DNA of 64,000 bases from Hyphomicrobiales bacterium (GCA_016185245.1 JACPNZ010000018.1:62001-126000); one strand, 5' to 3'; positions 1-9,567 are shown, counted from the first letter of the stretch. Program-made: numbers and translations. Notes: generated by a model not told the origin, from the sequence alone.

Positions 1-1069
1 GTGTCTCCAGCCACTTGTCGTCGACCGGCCACAGGGCGGCATAGGCGGCGTTGTGGAACCTGAGGCGCTGGTCGGGGCCGAAAATGGCGATGGCCGTATC
101 GAGCTTGTTGAGGGTCGAGGCATGGGCCTTGATGTGGCGGTCGAGTTCCTTTTCGGCCTCCTCCAGCGCCGACATGTCGACGGCGAAGCCGGCCCGGCCC
201 TCGTTGAGTTCGATTTCGTAGACATCGAGGGCCCGCATGGCGCCGGCGACGACGGCGTGGGCCCTTCCGGCATAGCCGGGCCGGCCGTTGGCGGCGGACC
301 GGTCGATCTTGGAGTCCTCGGCGATTTCCAGTGCGGCCTTGAGCACCGAGCCACTGTCGGGGGCCTCGACGGCGCGAACATAGGCCTGGTTCACCCAGGC
401 GAGTTTGCCGTCGGAGCCGCGCAGCCACACCGGGAGCGGCGCGGCATCGAGAACCGCACTCAGCCGCTCCACCTGCTTGCCGAGCTTGCGCGCGTCGTCG
501 GCAAGCTCGGTGATCTGGCGGCGCTCGCCGGCGAGTGGCCGGAAGCGCAGGGTGGCAAGCCCTCCGGCGGTGCGGCCGTCGGCCTCGAGAAGCTCGTTGG
601 CGCTGGTGCGTACGCCGATGTTGAAGGCGGTTCCCGCGTCGCGCAGCTCGGCCACCGCGGCGCTGAGCGCGTCGGCCGAATCATGTTCGAGCCAGCCGGC
701 GAAATCGCCGAGGTCTTCGGCGGTCTGGGGCACCAGGGCGGCCCCGTGCATGCTGCCGACGACCCGGTCGGGGACGCCGTCACGGCCGCGCCAGATCAGC
801 AGCACATGGGATTCGGCGGCAATCGCCGTTTCGGCCTCGTTGAGGCGAACTTCCAGCTCGGCGATGCGGCGCTGGGCGGCGGTGCCGCCGCTGGTCAGGC
901 GCCTGACCGCGACCGCAGCCCAGGCCAGTACCGCGACGCTGCCGACGATCGCCACCAGCGATACCGGATCGGCCGAGGGCATGGTGAAGGAGGCGGCATT
1001 GGCAGAGGCGAACGGCAGCAGGCTGGCGAGACCCAGTCCCGCGATATTACCGCCGCCGCGCCAGCCCAT
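1..1069 (-). CDS. DivL-like PAS-domain sensor kinase (N-terminal part, truncated by window edge)
   Basis: The minus frame is open from an ATG at 1069 to the left edge, so about 356 residues of the N-terminal half are present. It begins with a hydrophobic signal-like stretch (GLGLASLLPFASA) and a second hydrophobic segment near residues 37-53. A coiled-coil-like AQRRIAELEVRLNEAE stretch and two PAS-like segments follow; the second reads AIFGPDQRLRFHNAAYAALW. This order, and the position beside ahcY, match the DivL/PAS kinases of rhizobia, which feed the CtrA cell-cycle phosphorelay. The catalytic half (DHp and ATPase) lies outside the window, so the kinase call rests on family and position. 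An AAGGAA lies about 11 bases before the ATG. Confidence 0.7.
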   Translation of the reverse strand, partial: MGWRGGGNIAGLGLASLLPFASANAASFTMPSADPVSLVAIVGSVAVLAWAAVAVRRLTSGGTAAQRRIAELEVRLNEAETAIAAESHVLLIWRGRDGVPDRVVGSMHGAALVPQTAEDLGDFAGWLEHDSADALSAAVAELRDAGTAFNIGVRTSANELLEADGRTAGGLATLRFRPLAGERRQITELADDARKLGKQVERLSAVLDAAPLPVWLRGSDGKLAWVNQAYVRAVEAPDSGSVLKAALEIAEDSKIDRSAANGRPGYAGRAHAVVAGAMRALDVYEIELNEGRAGFAVDMSALEEAEKELDRHIKAHASTLNKLDTAIAIFGPDQRLRFHNAAYAALWPVDDKWLET

Positions 1070-1174
1070 CTCGTTTTCGGTTCCTTGGCCCCGGGGGACG
1101 CCCTGTCCGAATCAGCCTACGCCCGCCCCGGAAAAGATATAGCCAGAAACCCGGAGCGCCGGAATCCTCGAATA

Positions 1175-1284
1175 GATCACGATGATTTTGGATTGAAACA
1201 ATCCAAAATCATGAACGTGATCGTTTCGGTATAGTTGAGCATGATGTTATCCAAAAAGTGGTACCCACTTTTTGGCGTCATGCT
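1175..1284. repeat. Double-hairpin intergenic palindrome, copy 1
   Basis: Two long imperfect inverted repeats lie in tandem. The first (1175-1222) has arms GATCACGATGATTTTGGATT and CAATCC...GTGATC around a 3-base loop. The second (1238-1284) has ends AGCATGATG and CATGCT and a core of AAAAAGTGG/CCACTTTTT. It abuts the ahcY stop codon at 1285, so the transcript end would fold into a strong stem. A related element, inverted in order, occurs at 31808-31916. Elements of this look are common between genes in Rhizobiales. Confidence 0.85.
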
Positions 1285-2691
1285 TCAATACCGGTAGTAG
1301 TCCGGCTTGAAAGGGCCCTGGCGGGCAACACCGATATAGGCGGCCTGGTCGTCGCGCAGCGTCGTCAGCTTCACCCCCAGCTTGGCCAGATGCAGGCTCG
1401 CCACCTTCTCGTCCAGGTGCTTGGGCAGCACATAGACTTCGTTCTTGTATTTGGCGGTGCGGGCGTTGGTGAAGAGCTCGATCTGGGCCAGGGTCTGGTT
1501 GGTGAAGGAGGCCGACATGACGAAGCTCGGGTGGCCGGTGGCGTTGCCGAGATTGACCAGCCGGCCCTGGGACAGGAGGATCACCCGGGCGCCTGACGGC
1601 ATGTGCACCATGTCGACTTGGGGCTTGATGTTGGTCCACTTGAAGTTGCGCAGGTCCGAGACCTGAATCTCGTTGTCGAAATTGCCGATATTGCAGACGA
1701 TCGCCATGTCCTTCATCTGCTTCATGTGGTCGACGGTGATCACGTCCTTGTTGCCGGTCGCGGTCACGAAGATGTCGGCCGAGGCCACCACGTCGTCGAG
1801 GGTCTGCACGGCAAAGCCGTCCATTGCCGCCTGAAGGGCACAGATGGGATCGATCTCGGTCACCACGACGCGGGCGCCCGAACCTTTGAGCGACTGGGCC
1901 GAGCCCTTGCCCACGTCGCCATAGCCGCAGACCACGGCGACCTTGCCGGCCATCATCACGTCGGTGCCGCGACGGATGGCGTCGACGAGGGACTCGCGGC
2001 AGCCATATTTGTTGTCGAACTTGGACTTCGTCACGCTGTCGTTGACGTTGATCGCCGGGAACGGCAGCTCGCCCTTCTTCTGCAGGTCATAGAGGCGGTG
2101 CACGCCGGTCGTCGTTTCCTCGGAGACGCCGATGATCGCGGCCTTCACCTTGTCAAACCAGCCGGGGCTCGCCTTGATGCGCTTTTGGATTTCGCCGTAG
2201 AGGCATTCCTCCTCCTCGCTTTTGGGGTGGGCGATGAGGGAAGCGTCCTTTTCGGCCTTGGAGCCCAAGAGGATGTAGAGGGTGGCATCGCCGCCGTCGT
2301 CGAGGATCATGTTGGTGGTCTGGCCCGCCGGCCAGTCGAAGATCTTCGCCGTATAGGCCCAGTATTCCTTGAGGGTCTCGCCCTTGAAGGCGAAGACCGG
2401 GACACCGGCGGCGGCGATCGCGGCGGCGGCATGGTCCTGGGTCGAGTAGATGTTGCAGGAGGCCCAGCGCACCTCGGCGCCAAGCGCCACCAGTGTCTCG
2501 ATCAGCACCGCCGTCTGGATGGTCATGTGCAGCGAGCCCGAAATGCGGGCACCACGCAGGGGCTGCCGGCTTTGGTATTCGGCCCTGGTCGCCATCAGCC
2601 CGGGCATCTCCACCTCGGCCATGTCGATTTCCTTGCGGCCCCAGTCCGCCAGCTTGATATCGGCAACGTGATAGTCGTGGGCCTGCGCCAT
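1285..2691 (-). CDS. ahcY: Adenosylhomocysteinase (S-adenosyl-L-homocysteine hydrolase)
   Basis: This 468-residue cytosolic enzyme hydrolyses S-adenosylhomocysteine to adenosine and homocysteine, clearing the product inhibitor of methyltransferases and feeding methionine recycling. The length and the whole chain fit the bacterial family. Near the N-terminus the [17 protein letters not shown] segment is typical. The NAD-binding motif [14 protein letters not shown] lies near residue 255, and the C-terminus ends in KPDYYRY as in the family. It is a single-gene unit between a hairpin repeat downstream and a palindromic operator candidate upstream (2765-2784). In characterised rhizobial genomes ahcY adjoins ptsH-manX-hprK-chvG-chvI; here that group sits about 37 kb away. 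Confidence 0.97.
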   Translation of the reverse strand: MAQAHDYHVADIKLADWGRKEIDMAEVEMPGLMATRAEYQSRQPLRGARISGSLHMTIQTAVLIETLVALGAEVRWASCNIYSTQDHAAAAIAAAGVPVFAFKGETLKEYWAYTAKIFDWPAGQTTNMILDDGGDATLYILLGSKAEKDASLIAHPKSEEEECLYGEIQKRIKASPGWFDKVKAAIIGVSEETTTGVHRLYDLQKKGELPFPAINVNDSVTKSKFDNKYGCRESLVDAIRRGTDVMMAGKVAVVCGYGDVGKGSAQSLKGSGARVVVTEIDPICALQAAMDGFAVQTLDDVVASADIFVTATGNKDVITVDHMKQMKDMAIVCNIGNFDNEIQVSDLRNFKWTNIKPQVDMVHMPSGARVILLSQGRLVNLGNATGHPSFVMSASFTNQTLAQIELFTNARTAKYKNEVYVLPKHLDEKVASLHLAKLGVKLTTLRDDQAAYIGVARQGPFKPDYYRY

Positions 2692-2764
2692 GGGTGTCGG
2701 TCCTGCTGTTGGGAGAGGAAAGGAGGGCGTCCTATAGCAGGCGCGCCGCCCTCTGGCAAGAAAG

Positions 2765-2784
2765 ACATAAAGAAACCTTTATAT
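2765..2784 (-). promoter_or_regulatory. Palindromic operator candidate upstream of ahcY (ArsR/SahR type)
   Basis: Read on the minus strand the site is ATATAAAGGTTTCTTTATGT, an inverted repeat ATAAAG-N4-CTTTAT. Its near edge is about 73 bases before the ahcY start, in an AT-rich island of an otherwise GC-rich intergenic region. ArsR-family regulators of SAH and methionine recycling genes bind AT-rich palindromes of this kind, which suggests SAH-responsive control. No such regulator is encoded in the window, so the regulator is inferred. Confidence 0.5.
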
Positions 2785-2807
2785 CCTCTGCCGCAGACTG
2801 TTCCATG

Positions 2808-2839
2808 AAAAACCCCCGGAAGCCAGGGGCCTCCGGGGG
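2808..2839 (-). terminator. Rho-independent terminator of the peptide-binding protein gene
   Basis: On the minus strand a GC-rich stem (CCCCCGGAGGCC, 3-4 base loop, GGCTTCCGGGGG) is followed directly by five T residues. It begins 24 bases after the stop codon of the binding-protein gene and points the same way. Confidence 0.85.
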
Positions 2840-2862
2840 CGATCTAGCAACGATAGGCGAGG

Positions 2863-4533
2863 TCAGGCCTTGGCCACCGCCAGGTTCTCGCCGAAGATGT
2901 AAAGGGTCGGGTGAATCTCGAAGCCCTGCACCTTCTTATCATAGGCGGCATAGACCGAGCGCCACAGCGGCTGGGCGATCGGCCCGTCCTCCTGCATGAT
3001 CTTTTCGAGCTTGCCGAGAATTTCCGAGCGGGCCTTGACGTCGAGGGTGCCTTCCGCCTTGGTCAGAAGCGCGTCGAACTCCTTGTTGGAATATGCGCTC
3101 TCGTTCCACGGTACGCCGGTGCGGTAGGCCAGCGCCAGCACCATGAAGCCGAGCGGCCGGTGGGTCCATTCGGTGAAGCCGAACGGCACCTTGTCCCAGA
3201 CTTCCCAGAACTTGTTGGAGGGCAGCACGTTGATCTTGGCGCGGATGCCGGCCTCCTTCCACTGCTCGGCCATGGCCTCGACAGCGGCCTGCTCCCACGA
3301 CGGATCGGGCTTGCAGTTGATCTCGATGTCGATGCCGTCCTTGAAGCCGGCGTCGGCCAGCACCTTCTTGGCGCCTTCCGGATCGCGCTTGAACTCCGCC
3401 AGCTTGAAGTAGTCGGGGTGCACCGGCGCCACATGGTGATGTTCGGCGGCCGAGCCGACGCCCTTGTGGGCGATCTGCAGGGTCTTGGCCGGATCGGTCG
3501 CCATGCGGACGGCAAGGCGCACCTTCGGATTGTCGAAGGGCTTCGAGTCCGAACGCATGCGGGCAACCGCCGTCTGGGCGGTGACCACCGTGCTGATGTT
3601 CACGTGATCCATGGCCTTGTAGATGTCGAACTGCTCGATATTGCCCTGGTAGATGCCGTCCACCTGCTTCGACGAGAGGGCCTGGGCGACCGCCGACGGA
3701 TTGTCGCCAAGGTCGATGAACTGCAGTTCGTCGACGTAGCCGGGGCGGTCCTTGATGCGCTTCAGCACCGCCTTGCGTCCGACTTCAAGGGCCACCAGCT
3801 CGAACGAGCCCGTACCGTTGGAACCGACCTTGAACTTGCCGTTCTCCTTCGGGTCGAGCATCAGGAAGGGATAATGGAAGAAGTGCTCGGGCACCGCCAC
3901 CTGGGCTTCCTTGAGATGGAGGATGAGAGTCTTCTTGTCCTTGACCTCGATGGCATTGGCATCCCACAGCTCGGTGGTCATCACCGCGTTGCCCTTGTCG
4001 TCTTTCTTGCCGGTGTCGACATCCTTCAGCATATAGCCCTTCATCAGGCCGATAATCGACGAGCCGACTTTCGGGTCGAGGGCGTGCTTGATGTTCCAGG
4101 CGGCGTGTTCGGCGGTGAAGGCGCCGCCCTTGTGCCACTTCACGTCGGCTATGGTGAAGGTCCAGGTCTTGAGATCCTCGGAGGCTACCCACTTGGACGC
4201 GAGATGCGGGCGGGTAACGTTGTCGGAGCCGGTACGGGTCAGATAGCCGGTCACCTGGCGCACGACGTTCGAGTCATAGACCCACGAGAAGGTGTGGGGC
4301 GAATCGAGCTTGGGCACGCGCTGGGCGATCTTGATGACCCCGCCCTTGGGCATTTCCGCGGCGCTGGCCGCGGGAACGAAATCCTCGCCGGCGATCTTGC
4401 CGGCCCACATGTAGGCGGTCGGCGCCGCCATGCCGAGCAGGGCGGCATAGCGCACGAATTCGCGGCGATCGATCAGACGGTCGGCGAGCTGTTGCTTGAG
4501 CGTGCCGATCAGAACGTGTTCTTTGTCGGACAT
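2863..4533 (-). CDS. ABC transporter substrate-binding protein, peptide/opine/nickel family (SBP_bac_5)
   Basis: A 556-residue periplasmic binding protein. I chose the ATG at 4533 because GGAGG sits about 9 bases upstream; an in-frame ATG 39 bases further up lacks such a site. Residues 20-60 hold a Tat-like signal with RREFVRY followed by an Ala/Leu-rich core. The mature chain has the family-5 layout, with PHTFSWVYDSNVVRQVTGYL near the start, a TFTIADVKWHKGGAFTAE segment and RLAVRMATDPAKTL in the middle. It likely delivers a peptide-like ligand to the permease and ATPase genes at 5466-9430, although DUF1194 on the other strand separates it from them. Ligand identity cannot be read from sequence. 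The gene ends at a clear terminator. Confidence 0.88.
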   Translation of the reverse strand: MSDKEHVLIGTLKQQLADRLIDRREFVRYAALLGMAAPTAYMWAGKIAGEDFVPAASAAEMPKGGVIKIAQRVPKLDSPHTFSWVYDSNVVRQVTGYLTRTGSDNVTRPHLASKWVASEDLKTWTFTIADVKWHKGGAFTAEHAAWNIKHALDPKVGSSIIGLMKGYMLKDVDTGKKDDKGNAVMTTELWDANAIEVKDKKTLILHLKEAQVAVPEHFFHYPFLMLDPKENGKFKVGSNGTGSFELVALEVGRKAVLKRIKDRPGYVDELQFIDLGDNPSAVAQALSSKQVDGIYQGNIEQFDIYKAMDHVNISTVVTAQTAVARMRSDSKPFDNPKVRLAVRMATDPAKTLQIAHKGVGSAAEHHHVAPVHPDYFKLAEFKRDPEGAKKVLADAGFKDGIDIEINCKPDPSWEQAAVEAMAEQWKEAGIRAKINVLPSNKFWEVWDKVPFGFTEWTHRPLGFMVLALAYRTGVPWNESAYSNKEFDALLTKAEGTLDVKARSEILGKLEKIMQEDGPIAQPLWRSVYAAYDKKVQGFEIHPTLYIFGENLAVAKA

Positions 4534-4747
4534 TGAAACGAATCCTCCCTCGGACTGAACTTTCCATAGCACAGGAGCGTCGTCCCGGACGGTCCGCGCA
4601 CTGGCTGATGGAACCCTATCACCCGCAGCGGTCCCTGCAACAGGAAAGCGCCTCTCCGTCAGGGTGAAAAGAAATCAACCGTCGGCCGGAACCCGGGCGG
4701 AAGGCTGGTCTGAAGGGATTTCCCGGGGGCTGCTATGCTGCGACGAA

Positions 4748-5464
4748 ATGTTCAGGCCAGCACTCCTGCCCTATCTCCTGCCCGCCGTCCTGGGGCTTGC
4801 GGCGGTTCCGCCGGCCGATGCAGCCGACGCTTCCGTCGATCTCCTTCTGGTGCTGGCGGTCGATGCCTCGGGCAGTGTCGACGACGGGGAATTCGCCTTG
4901 CAGCTCGGCGGCATCGCCCAGGCGTTCCGCGATGCCACGGTCAAGGCCGCGATCGCCGCCGGGCCCCAGGGGCGGATCGCCGTGGACCTCGAAATCTGGG
5001 CCGACCATCAGGTTCCCAAGGATTCGAGCGGCTGGTTTGTAATCGCCGCGCCGCTGGACGCCGAAGCCTTCGCCGCCCGGGTCGAGACCACTCCGCGCAC
5101 CCAGAACGGCGCCACCGGCATCGGCGAAGGCATCGCTGCCGGGCTTCGCCTGATCGCCGAAAGCGGCTTCGAGGCGCCGCGCCGGGTGATCGATGTGTCC
5201 GGCGACGGGCGCGAAACGCCGGCCCGCGAATATGTGGTGCTTTTGCCTCAGGCCCGGGCCATGGCCTATGAGCGGGGGGTGACGGTCAACGGCCTGGCCA
5301 TCGTCAACGAGGAGCCGGACCTCCTCGCCTATTACGACACTGCGGTGCGCACCGGTCCCGGCAGCTTTGCCATGGCGACCCCCGACTACCGGTCCTTCGC
5401 CGAAGCCATGCGGCGCAAGCTCTTGCGCGAGATCGAGGACCGGCCGAAGCTTTCCAGCCGGTAG
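4748..5464 (+). CDS. DUF1194 family secreted von Willebrand A-like protein
   Basis: A 238-residue protein starting at the ATG at 4748, which places a signal peptide (FRPALLPYLLPAVLGLAAV, cleavage after ADA) at the N-terminus; an upstream in-frame ATG at 4664 would bury it. The mature part begins DLLLVLAVDASGSVDDGEF, which carries the DxSxS metal-ion-dependent adhesion motif of VWA folds, and later has VIDVSGDGRE. This fits DUF1194, a periplasmic family of unknown function. It is divergent from the binding-protein gene and convergent with the fused ATPase gene, with one base between the two stops, so a link to the transporter is only positional. Confidence 0.82.
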   Translation: MFRPALLPYLLPAVLGLAAVPPADAADASVDLLLVLAVDASGSVDDGEFALQLGGIAQAFRDATVKAAIAAGPQGRIAVDLEIWADHQVPKDSSGWFVIAAPLDAEAFAARVETTPRTQNGATGIGEGIAAGLRLIAESGFEAPRRVIDVSGDGRETPAREYVVLLPQARAMAYERGVTVNGLAIVNEEPDLLAYYDTAVRTGPGSFAMATPDYRSFAEAMRRKLLREIEDRPKLSSR

Positions 5465-5465
5465 A

Positions 5466-7541
5466 TCAATGCACCGGCTTCCGCGCCACGGCGATGACCG
5501 GCTCCATCTGGTGCAGTTCGGCTTCCGGCAGATGGCACATGATGCGGTGGCCGGGGGCGAGTTCCTTGACCTCCGGCAGGTCGGTTTCGCAGATGGCGCC
5601 GATCTTGCGCGGGCAGCGGGTCTGGAACGGGCAGCCCGGGGGCGGGTTCATCGGCGAGGGCAGCTCGCCCTTCAAGACGATGTGCTTCTTGACAATCGAG
5701 GTATCGGCGATCGGCACCGCCGACAGGAGCGCCTCGGTATAGGGATGATAGGGCGGTGCGAAGACCTGGTCGGTGGTGCCCTGCTCCATCACCCGGCCGA
5801 GATACATGACCACCACCCGGTCGGCGAGATAGCGGACCACCGACAGGTCGTGGCTGATGAATACCATGGTGGTGCGCTTCTTGCGCTGGATGTCGGTCAG
5901 GAGCCCGGTGACCGCCGCCTGCACCGACACGTCAAGGGCCGAGACCGGCTCGTCGGCCACCACCACCGAGGCGTTGCCGCCGAAGGCCCGGGCGATGCCG
6001 ATCCGCTGCTTCTGGCCGCCCGACAGCTGGCGCGGCTTGCGGTCGGCGAATTCGCGCGGCAGCTTGACCATGTCGAGGAGTTCGGCGGTCTTGCGCTCGA
6101 TCTCCTCGCGCGTCTTGGCGACGCCGAATTTCTTCAGCACACGGCCGATCTGGGACCCCACCGAATGGCTGGGATTGAGCGTCTCGAAGGGGTTCTGGAA
6201 CACCATCTGCAGGCTCGAGATCAGCCCCTGGGGCCGCTTCTTGACCGGCAGCTTGCCGATGTCGACGCCGTTGACCAGAACCTCGCCGCCGGTCGCCTTT
6301 TCCAGCCCCATCAGCACCTTGGCGAAAGTCGACTTGCCGCAGCCCGATTCGCCGACGATCGCCACGGTCTCGGCCTCGCGCGCCTCGAAGTCGAGCTTCT
6401 CGTTGGCCTTGACGTAGCGCACCCCCCTGCCCGAAATCAGCGCCGCCAGCGAATTGTTGTGGATCTCGTAGTATTTCTTCATGTCCTTGACCTGCAGCAC
6501 GACCTTTCCTGGCTGCATGGGTTCGCTTTGCACGCCTTGGTGGACCTGGGCCGACCAGTCGATCTCGCCATAGCGGGCGCAGCGCACCTGATGGCCGGCA
6601 TCGCCTCTCACCTCCTGCATGTGCTGGGGCGGGCCACAGCGGTCCTTCTGGAAGAAGTCGCAGCGCGGCCCGAAGGTGCATCCCGTGGGCCGGTCGCGCG
6701 GCAGCGGCAATTGCCCGCGGATCGGCACCAGCGGATGGGCGAAGCGGTCGGTGCCGGGGAGCGGGATCGACTGGAACAGCCCGCGCGTATAGGGATGGCG
6801 CATCTGGTCGAAGACCTGCTTGACCGAACCCAGTTCCACCGACTGGCCGGAATACATCACACAGATGCGGTCGCAGGTCTCGAGGATGAGCCCGAGATTG
6901 TGCGAGATGTAGATCATCGAGGTGCCGAAGCGCTTGGCGATGTCCTTGATGAGCTCGACCACACCGGCTTCCACCGTCACGTCGAGGGCGGTGGTCGGCT
7001 CGTCGAGCAGCAGGAGCTTGGGATTGGAAAGCAGTGCCATAGCGATGACGGCGCGCTGCTGCTGGCCGCCCGACAGCTGGTGCGGATAGGAATTGAGAAT
7101 GCGAAGGGGATCGGGCAGGCGCACCGCATCGAGCAGTTCGATCGCCCGCTTCTCGGCCGCCGCGGCGTCGAGTCCCTCGTGGATCATCGGCACTTCGATG
7201 AGCTGGTCGCGAATCCGCATCGAGGGGTTGAGCGAAGCCATCGGCTCCTGATAGACCATGGCGATCTGCGAGCCGCGGATCCGGCGCAATTCCTCGTCGC
7301 TCATGGCGCGCATGTCGCGGCCAAGGAACTTGATCTCGCCGCCGGTGACCGCACCGTTCTTGCCCATATATTGCATGATGGCGAGAGCGACCGTCGACTT
7401 GCCGCAGCCCGACTCGCCGACGATGCCGACCGCCTCGCCCGGATTGACAGTCAAGTTGAAGTCATAGACCGCCGGCACTTCGCCCGCCCTGGTGTAGTAG
7501 GAGATCGAGAGGTTCTTGCATTCGAGGACAGGGGTGACCAT
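5466..7541 (-). CDS. Fused double ATPase of a peptide ABC importer (DppD-DppF-like)
   Basis: A single 691-residue protein carries two complete nucleotide-binding domains. Each has a Walker A motif (GESGCGKST near residues 42 and 397), an ABC signature (LSGGQQQR and LSGGQKQR) and a Walker B (LLLLDEPTTALD and VVVADEPVSALD). Each half ends with the Cys-containing oligopeptide-type C-terminal region (GCTFGPRC and GCPFQTRC). In many bacteria these halves are separate OppD/DppD and OppF/DppF proteins; fused forms are common in alphaproteobacteria. It follows the permease genes on the same strand with 3 bases between, so it is translated from the same message and powers the importer. Confidence 0.93.
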   Translation of the reverse strand: MVTPVLECKNLSISYYTRAGEVPAVYDFNLTVNPGEAVGIVGESGCGKSTVALAIMQYMGKNGAVTGGEIKFLGRDMRAMSDEELRRIRGSQIAMVYQEPMASLNPSMRIRDQLIEVPMIHEGLDAAAAEKRAIELLDAVRLPDPLRILNSYPHQLSGGQQQRAVIAMALLSNPKLLLLDEPTTALDVTVEAGVVELIKDIAKRFGTSMIYISHNLGLILETCDRICVMYSGQSVELGSVKQVFDQMRHPYTRGLFQSIPLPGTDRFAHPLVPIRGQLPLPRDRPTGCTFGPRCDFFQKDRCGPPQHMQEVRGDAGHQVRCARYGEIDWSAQVHQGVQSEPMQPGKVVLQVKDMKKYYEIHNNSLAALISGRGVRYVKANEKLDFEAREAETVAIVGESGCGKSTFAKVLMGLEKATGGEVLVNGVDIGKLPVKKRPQGLISSLQMVFQNPFETLNPSHSVGSQIGRVLKKFGVAKTREEIERKTAELLDMVKLPREFADRKPRQLSGGQKQRIGIARAFGGNASVVVADEPVSALDVSVQAAVTGLLTDIQRKKRTTMVFISHDLSVVRYLADRVVVMYLGRVMEQGTTDQVFAPPYHPYTEALLSAVPIADTSIVKKHIVLKGELPSPMNPPPGCPFQTRCPRKIGAICETDLPEVKELAPGHRIMCHLPEAELHQMEPVIAVARKPVH

Positions 7542-7544
7542 GCT

Positions 7545-8486
7545 CTAGTCCCTCAACGAGATTTCGCGCAGGCCGTCGGCCAGCAGGTTCAACCCCAGGA
7601 CCATGGTCGAGATGGCGAGCGCCGGCCAGATCATGGCATTGGCCGCCGCCGTGCCGTAGCCGCGCACTTCCGAAATCATCTTGCCCCAGTCGGGATCGGG
7701 CGGCGGCAGGCCGAGACCGAGGAAGCCGAGAGCGGCGATGGCGATGGTGACATAGCCCAAACGCAGGCAGGCATCGACGATCAAGGGCCCCCGGGCATTG
7801 GGCAGAAGCTCGACGATCATGATGTAGATAGGCGTTTCGCCGCGCACTTCGGCGGCCGCCACATAGTCGCGGGTCTTGAGATCGAGCACCAGGCCGCGCA
7901 CGATGCGGGCGACCTGCGGGGCGGTGGCGAACATCACCGCCAGCACGATGGTGAGGCCCTTGACCCAGACGGTCGAGAAGCCTTCGCCCGCCAGCCACTG
8001 GCCGGCCGACGAATCGGGGCCGAGCTGCGACAGGATGACGATGTACAGAACCATCTGCGGGAAGGCCAGAAAGACGTTGCCGATGAAGGAGATGATCTCG
8101 TCCCACCAGCCGCCGCGATAGCCGGCCGCCACGCCCATCAGCATGCCGACCGCATAGGCAACGACAGTAGCAAAGCCCGACCAGAACAGCACGAGCCGCG
8201 AGCCGTAGAACAGCCTTGCCAGGATGTCGCGGCCCTTGTCGTCGGTGCCGAGCCAGTAGTGGCCGCCGTCCGGCGACGGGGTGAGCGCCGGGGTCAGGAG
8301 GTCGGCGCCTGCCTGAGCCAGCGGATCGCGCAAGGGCAGGAGGTCGGCGAAGATGGCGATCAGTACCCAGAACAGCACCAGCGTCAAACCCACCATGCCG
8401 ATGGGCGATTCGCGCAGCAGGCCGACCGATCGGGCGATCTTGGCGAAGCGGCCGGGGCGGGCGGGGGAGGCGGCAAGGTCGGTCAT
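7545..8486 (-). CDS. Peptide ABC transporter permease (DppC/OppC-like)
   Basis: A 313-residue inner-membrane permease. The frame is open far upstream, but the start MTDLAASPARPGRFAKI at 8486 gives the normal length and follows dppB by 11 bases. The first membrane span is GMVGLTLVLFWVLIAIFADLL, followed by the OppC-typical HYWLGTDDKGRDILARLFYG near residue 90. The permease EAA-loop region is VRGETPIYIMIVELLPNARGP, and the chain ends in LGLNLLADGLREISLRD, a family hallmark. It forms the heteromeric channel with the DppB-like subunit encoded just upstream. Confidence 0.93.
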   Translation of the reverse strand: MTDLAASPARPGRFAKIARSVGLLRESPIGMVGLTLVLFWVLIAIFADLLPLRDPLAQAGADLLTPALTPSPDGGHYWLGTDDKGRDILARLFYGSRLVLFWSGFATVVAYAVGMLMGVAAGYRGGWWDEIISFIGNVFLAFPQMVLYIVILSQLGPDSSAGQWLAGEGFSTVWVKGLTIVLAVMFATAPQVARIVRGLVLDLKTRDYVAAAEVRGETPIYIMIVELLPNARGPLIVDACLRLGYVTIAIAALGFLGLGLPPPDPDWGKMISEVRGYGTAAANAMIWPALAISTMVLGLNLLADGLREISLRD

Positions 8487-8497
8487 GGGTGGCCTCC

Positions 8498-9430
8498 TCA
8501 GGCGAAGCGGATGCGGGGGTTGAGGAAGGTGTAGCCGATGTCGGAGATGAACTGCGACAGCACCGCCACCACCACGGCGATCATGGCCCCCGCCAGGATC
8601 AGATAGACATCGCCGAACATGGCGGCATCGTAGAGCGCCTTGCCGTAGCCATCGTAGGCAAAGAACACTTCGGTCACCACCACGCCGGACAGGAGATAGT
8701 TGAGCTGCAGGATCATCACCGTGAAGGGCGCGATCAAGGCATTGCGCAGGGCATGGCGAATGACCACCCGGCGATAGGGCAGGCCCTTGAGTACGGCGGT
8801 GCGGACATATTGCGAATTCATCACCTCGGCCATCGAGGCCCGGGTCATGCGGGTGTAGTAGCCGAAATTGTAGATGACCAGGGTGGCCACCGGCAGAATC
8901 AGTTCGACCCAGGAGAATCCATCGGAAAAGGACGACGAGCCCGGCAGCCAGTCGAGCCAGTAGACGAAGATCGCCACCAGGAAGGTGGCCGAGGCGAATT
9001 CCGGGATCGAGGTGGTGAACACCGAAACGACGGTGATGGTGCGGTCGCGCAGGCCGGCTTCGGCGACCCCCGACAGGACGCCGAGAACGAGCGAGATCGC
9101 CACCGTCGCGACGAACACCAGACCGCCGAGGATGGCGGTGTTCTGCAGGCGCGGCAGCAGGAAGTCGTAGACCGGGGCCGAGAACTGGGCGGAATCCTTC
9201 CAGTCGCCGGTCAGGAAACCATAGAGCCAGGAGGAATAACGCACCCACAGGGGCCGGTTATAACCATTGTCCTCGAGCCACTGCAGGCGGCCCTCCATGG
9301 TGGAATACTGCCCCAGCACCCGGGCCGCGAGGTTGACCTTGTCGCCCTCGAAGAACACGAACAGCAGCACCGAGATCACGAACATGATCAGGATCATCGA
9401 CGCCAGCCGGCGCAGTGCAAGTACGAGCAT
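8498..9430 (-). CDS. Peptide ABC transporter permease (DppB/OppB-like)
   Basis: A 310-residue inner-membrane permease and first gene of the dppB-dppC-dppDF run. The N-terminus RRLASMILIMFVISVLLFVFF is the usual first span. The inner-loop motif reads YVRTAVLKGLPYRRVVIRHALRNALI, the conserved OppB coupling region, and the C-terminus ends in LNPRIRFA (family LDPRIRY). A GAGGGGAGGAG stretch just before the ATG is a strong ribosome site. The 137 bases upstream, before the end of aspA, would hold the operon promoter; no clear motif was recognised there. Confidence 0.93.
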   Translation of the reverse strand: MLVLALRRLASMILIMFVISVLLFVFFEGDKVNLAARVLGQYSTMEGRLQWLEDNGYNRPLWVRYSSWLYGFLTGDWKDSAQFSAPVYDFLLPRLQNTAILGGLVFVATVAISLVLGVLSGVAEAGLRDRTITVVSVFTTSIPEFASATFLVAIFVYWLDWLPGSSSFSDGFSWVELILPVATLVIYNFGYYTRMTRASMAEVMNSQYVRTAVLKGLPYRRVVIRHALRNALIAPFTVMILQLNYLLSGVVVTEVFFAYDGYGKALYDAAMFGDVYLILAGAMIAVVVAVLSQFISDIGYTFLNPRIRFA

Positions 9431-9567
9431 ACTCCTCCCCTCGGCCTCTTTCGGGCCTTTCAGTCGGACCGATCATAGGGGGAGGGCGCGGCCAAGGGCA
9501 AGATGCGTTCGCCCGGGCGCCGTCGCGCAATCTTCAGATTTGAGTTGCCTGTGGCTCAAGCCAGCGG

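Noticed and set aside
53-1234. Plus-strand open frame at the left edge
   Set aside because: The minus strand holds the PAS kinase with recognisable domains and a ribosome site. The plus frame has no family resemblance and reads through the hairpin repeat.
2808-2839. The stem at 2808-2839 as an SAH or SAM riboswitch for ahcY
   Set aside because: It is a simple stem with a T-run after the opposite gene end, i.e. an ordinary terminator; no aptamer core was recognised.
5367-8534. A plus-strand open frame of over 1000 codons opposite the peptide transporter genes
   Set aside because: It is antisense to the fused ATPase and permease genes, which have full motif sets. Its product is a low-complexity Arg/His/Asp/Gly-rich string, a common by-product of high GC codon use.
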